From the NCBI GenBank assembly GCA_026713285.1, contig JAPOOT010000264.1, forward strand, positions 1 through 8,262: a DNA stretch of 8,262 bases, in the 5' to 3' direction. Source of the stretch: Gemmatimonadota bacterium. Lineage in GTDB: Bacteria > JAAXHH01. Below, one piece after another: positions 6,527 to 8,262 of this stretch (positions within the stretch are counted from its first letter, which is position 1; every line of letters starts with the position of its first letter). The notes beneath the pieces are model-generated. The model did no database searches and was not told the origin of the DNA. It saw nothing but the letters and a program-made list of their open reading frames with translations. Position numbers and translations under genes: made by a program.

Positions 6527-7456
6527 GTGACGTACCAGAAAAACAGTCTGCTGCCCGACGAAGCGAAACTGGGCATGGTGTTTCTCCTGGCGATCATCAT
6601 ATTCGTCTGGGGCCTGTTCTATTTGAAAGAATGGCGCGTAACGGGAGATACCTACCTCGTCGAGGTGCGTTTGAGCAGCGCCGTGGGGGTCAAATCCACC
6701 GATCCGATCCTCGTGGGCGGCGTGCGCATCGGCAAAGTCGAGGCCGTGACGCTCGACGACCTGACACCCATCGTCACCCTGCGTATCGACGAGCCCTACG
6801 AGATCCCCGAGGATTCGCAGGTGGAAGTGATCTCGCGCAGCGTCATGGGCGAGAAATCCATCAACATCCGCAAGGGCGTCAGCACGAAGATGATTCCGCC
6901 GGGAGGCACCATCGAGGGTACGTCCGCGCCGGGGATTTCCGACATGTTCACCCAGGTCGATTCCGTTACCGTGAACGTGCGCGACCTGCTGAAAAACGCC
7001 AACCTGCTCCTGGACCCCGATCGGGACAAGTCGGTAAAGAGCAGTCTTGCGGCAATGCACGACCTGACCGTCGAACTGCAGGAGACCATTAAACGCGAGA
7101 GCGCGCAGTTCAACCGGGTCCTGGTGAACATGGACTCGCTGGTGGTCAACGCGAAGAACCTGAGCGAGACCGAACGGAACAAGGTTTCGAACACCCTGGA
7201 CAACCTGGAAAGCACTTCGGGCCAGTTGAAGACCCTGGTGAACGACCTGCAGTCCACGAATACATCGCTGGATAACATTCTCGCCCGGATGGACCGGGGC
7301 GAGGGAACACTCGGCAAGCTGCTCCTGGATGAAACGCTGTACGACGACGTCGACCGCGTGTTCGTCAAGATGGACCGTCTGGTGACCAACCTGGACGAAC
7401 TCGTCGTTGATCTGAAATCCAATCCCGGCAGGTACGTGACCGTCGAGATCTTCTGA
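6527..7456 (+). CDS. mlaD: MlaD-type MCE-domain lipid-binding protein
   Basis: This 309-residue protein is anchored in the inner membrane and carries one MCE domain in the periplasm; such proteins form hexameric rings on MlaE dimers through which lipids pass. A GTG start is supported by AGGAGGT 6 bases upstream. There is one membrane helix at about 14-34 and an MCE domain at about 40-118, with the pattern SSAVGVKSTDPILVGGVRIG (50-69), where Gly64-Gly65 and the Arg-Ile-Gly turn are typical. A long alpha-helical region follows (about 140-250), probably coiled coil. The C-terminus has the common RGEGTLGKLL motif (257-266) and ends NPGRYVTVEIF (299-309), a tail seen in many MCE proteins of this length. 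It is longer than E. coli MlaD (about 180 residues) because of the helical part, which may form a needle or tunnel. An 8-bp tandem duplication (GATCTTCT, 7447-7462) spans the stop codon. Confidence 0.92.
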   Translation: MTYQKNSLLPDEAKLGMVFLLAIIIFVWGLFYLKEWRVTGDTYLVEVRLSSAVGVKSTDPILVGGVRIGKVEAVTLDDLTPIVTLRIDEPYEIPEDSQVEVISRSVMGEKSINIRKGVSTKMIPPGGTIEGTSAPGISDMFTQVDSVTVNVRDLLKNANLLLDPDRDKSVKSSLAAMHDLTVELQETIKRESAQFNRVLVNMDSLVVNAKNLSETERNKVSNTLDNLESTSGQLKTLVNDLQSTNTSLDNILARMDRGEGTLGKLLLDETLYDDVDRVFVKMDRLVTNLDELVVDLKSNPGRYVTVEIF

Positions 7457-7477
7457 TCTTCTGCCTGCGTCCAGTAC

Positions 7478-7491
7478 TGCACGATCGTGCA
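7478..7491. repeat. 14-bp perfect palindrome after mlaD
   Basis: TGCACGATCGTGCA is fully self-complementary and starts 22 bases after the mlaD stop; GTGCACGTGGCGCAC (7487-7501) overlaps its right half and adds further symmetry. It could be a dimeric regulator site or part of an mRNA 3' structure. No poly-T follows, so it is not annotated as a terminator. Confidence 0.45.
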
Positions 7492-7740
7492 CGTGGCGCA
7501 CTTACCGCTTCCCAAGTGGTTCCCCGCCATCGCCATTTAAGTTTACGCGAATGAGCCCGTGTCCAGTTCGCATCCTGATTGCTATCTGTTCATGAGTAAG
7601 AAAACAGCATGGTACATTCTTCAACCCATTCGAGCCGGCATAGCTTCGGACGAAGTCCCGATGCCTGCCGGTTCCATCAAGGCGGAATTCATCACGGATG
7701 AGTTCCGCAAGTTCCTTATATCTTCATTTTGGATACGAAC

Positions 7741-7809
7741 ATGGGAACAAAGAGAAGAAATTTGAAGTTCTTGACAGAAGGGTTGATATTTGTTCTCCTT
7801 GTAGGATAG
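7741..7809 (+). CDS. Possible 22-residue leader peptide upstream of the HipA-like gene
   Basis: A 22-codon ORF with a basic start (MGTKRRNLK) and a hydrophobic end (LIFVLLVG). It is followed at once, in the same frame, by ATG and 9 codons (7810-7842), and in the same frame again by the HipA-like gene from 7861. It has no clear Shine-Dalgarno site. It could be a small membrane peptide or leader, a remnant of a longer N-terminus broken by stop codons, or chance. Confidence 0.2.
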   Translation: MGTKRRNLKFLTEGLIFVLLVG

Positions 7810-7860
7810 ATGGCATTGACGGCTAAGGGCAAACTGGGATGAATTGCAGTAAGGTTGAAT

Positions 7861-8262
7861 ATGGCGCGGCGATCGCGTAAGAATCGATCCACAACGACGC
7901 CTAGCAAAATCGAGGTGAATATCCGGGCAATTCCCCTCCTTCCGCCCAAAGGATGGAAGCTTTACGACTTGGAAGAGTTCCCAATTGTCGGTACGGTTCC
8001 AAAGAATTACCTGGCTTATGGCGATACTCGTTCGCCGACAGCTCCTGGTTACATCGCAAAGAAGGGTCGGTTGAAGGCCGATGCAAGAGAATGTGTGACT
8101 GAGGAAATCATCTCAAAAATCGGCGCGATGTTGCCGGTCAAGATGGCTCGTTCAAAGCTGGTACGTATTTCGAAACAGGATGTCCGGTTTCTTTCTCGGA
8201 ATTTCGTTGTATGGGGCAAGTTCGAGTTACTTCATGGAATTGAACTTGCGGCACAGTATTTC
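7861..8262 (+). CDS. Putative HipA-like kinase, 3' end outside the window
   Basis: The frame is open from the ATG at 7861 to the last base, 134 codons, and continues beyond. TAAGG at 7850-7854 is 6 bases before the ATG; the nearest in-frame stop upstream is at 7840-7842. The N-terminus is basic (MARRSRKNRS). The segment GYIAKKGRLK (63-72), then ECVTEEIISKIGAMLPVKMA (77-96), SKLVRI (98-103) and FLSRNFV (110-116) resembles the N-lobe of HipA-type kinases: a strand with an ATP-contacting Lys, a helix with Glu, and a later Ser-Arg-Phe strand. HipA relatives are Ser/Thr kinases, often toxins, that phosphorylate translation factors. This link rests on pattern memory from a partial sequence. No HipB-like antitoxin is visible upstream. 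GC is about 50% by hand count (199 of 402), and AT-ending codons are more frequent than in its neighbours, suggesting recent acquisition. Confidence 0.6.
   Translation, partial: MARRSRKNRSTTTPSKIEVNIRAIPLLPPKGWKLYDLEEFPIVGTVPKNYLAYGDTRSPTAPGYIAKKGRLKADARECVTEEIISKIGAMLPVKMARSKLVRISKQDVRFLSRNFVVWGKFELLHGIELAAQYF

Larger units (their letters stand above)
7457..7860. other. Long intergenic region with falling GC content
   Basis: About 400 bases without a convincing gene. By hand count GC is about 55-58% to 7560, 42% in 7561-7620, 57% in 7621-7680, 43% in 7681-7740, 35% in 7741-7800 and 47% in 7801-7860. A 68-codon GTG ORF (7559-7765) has no ribosome binding site and no family I recognise. A 22-codon ORF (7741-7809) is listed separately. 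No tRNA or clear terminator was seen after mlaD. TTGACA at 7771-7776 is a perfect -35 hexamer, but the nearest good -10 (TAGGAT, 7802-7807) is 25 bases away, too far for a standard promoter. A nested inverted repeat lies at 7635-7671. Confidence 0.5.

Noticed and set aside
6410..7501. A 363-codon open frame on the minus strand opposite mlaE and mlaD
   Set aside because: It is His/Asp/Val/Gln-rich with no recognisable domain, as expected of the antisense of GC-biased codons; the plus strand encodes clear MlaE and MlaD proteins.
7635..7671. Nested inverted repeat (CCGGCA with TGCCGG, and CTTC with GAAG) as a structured RNA or recombination site
   Set aside because: Stems of 6 and 4 bp with unpaired bases between them are within chance, and there is no core sequence of a known attachment site.
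7559..7765. 68-codon GTG ORF in the region after mlaD
   Set aside because: No ribosome binding site, no recognisable family, and composition that shifts along its length; not supported as a gene.
7771..7807. TTGACA and TAGGAT as a promoter for the HipA-like gene
   Set aside because: The hexamers are 25 bases apart, far beyond the usual 16-18, and no -10 element lies at the proper distance.
1..8262. CRISPR array, tRNA, rRNA or transposase
   Set aside because: No spaced repeat array, cloverleaf, rRNA segment or transposase motif was seen; the only tandem repeat has a 15-bp period and no spacers.

Overview
The window reads as a stretch of a high-GC genome from a Gram-negative bacterium with an outer membrane. 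A TonB-ExbB-ExbD energy-transduction set and an Mla/MCE lipid-transport permease-tether pair both imply two membranes. Three traits suggest an uncultivated lineage of the wider FCB group (Latescibacterota, Gemmatimonadota or KSB1-like) rather than Proteobacteria: two tandem ExbD paralogues, an ExbB with an extra N-terminal membrane helix, and a K+-dependent membrane pyrophosphatase. That placement is inference, of low to moderate confidence.

Layout, all genes on the + strand. (1) 1-609: the 3' end of a TPR-repeat protein that starts outside the window. (2) 610-885: a poorly coding spacer ending in an AT-rich leader with a strong ribosome binding site. (3) 886-3376: a compact exbB-exbD-exbD-tonB operon with strong Shine-Dalgarno sites and an ATGA overlap between the second exbD and tonB. 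(4) 3377-3571: an intergenic region with two GC-rich hairpins, then a 15-bp tandem repeat that runs into the ribosome binding site of the next gene. (5) 3572-7456: hppA (membrane-integral pyrophosphatase, probably the K+-dependent Na+-pumping type), then 6 nt later an MlaE-type permease, then a GTG-started MlaD/MCE substrate-binding protein. No MlaF-type ATPase is present. (6) 7457-7860: about 400 bases without a convincing gene, in which GC content falls. (7) 7861-8262: the start of a gene of different composition (about 50% GC by hand count, against about 65% in sampled hppA lines), which continues past the window end and resembles HipA-like kinases.

How the genes work together: ExbB and the two ExbD proteins form an inner-membrane channel that harvests the ion gradient and energises TonB, which drives outer-membrane transporters. 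HppA makes an ion gradient from pyrophosphate. MlaE and MlaD form the membrane part of a phospholipid or lipid shuttle and need an ATPase encoded elsewhere. The core is therefore an envelope-energetics and envelope-lipid neighbourhood of known families. The least explained parts are the repeat-bearing leader of hppA, the ATPase-less MlaE-MlaD pair coupled to a pyrophosphatase, and the compositionally foreign 3' edge with its HipA-like gene and short upstream ORFs. I found no clear, wholly new system; the 3' edge is the best place to look for one.
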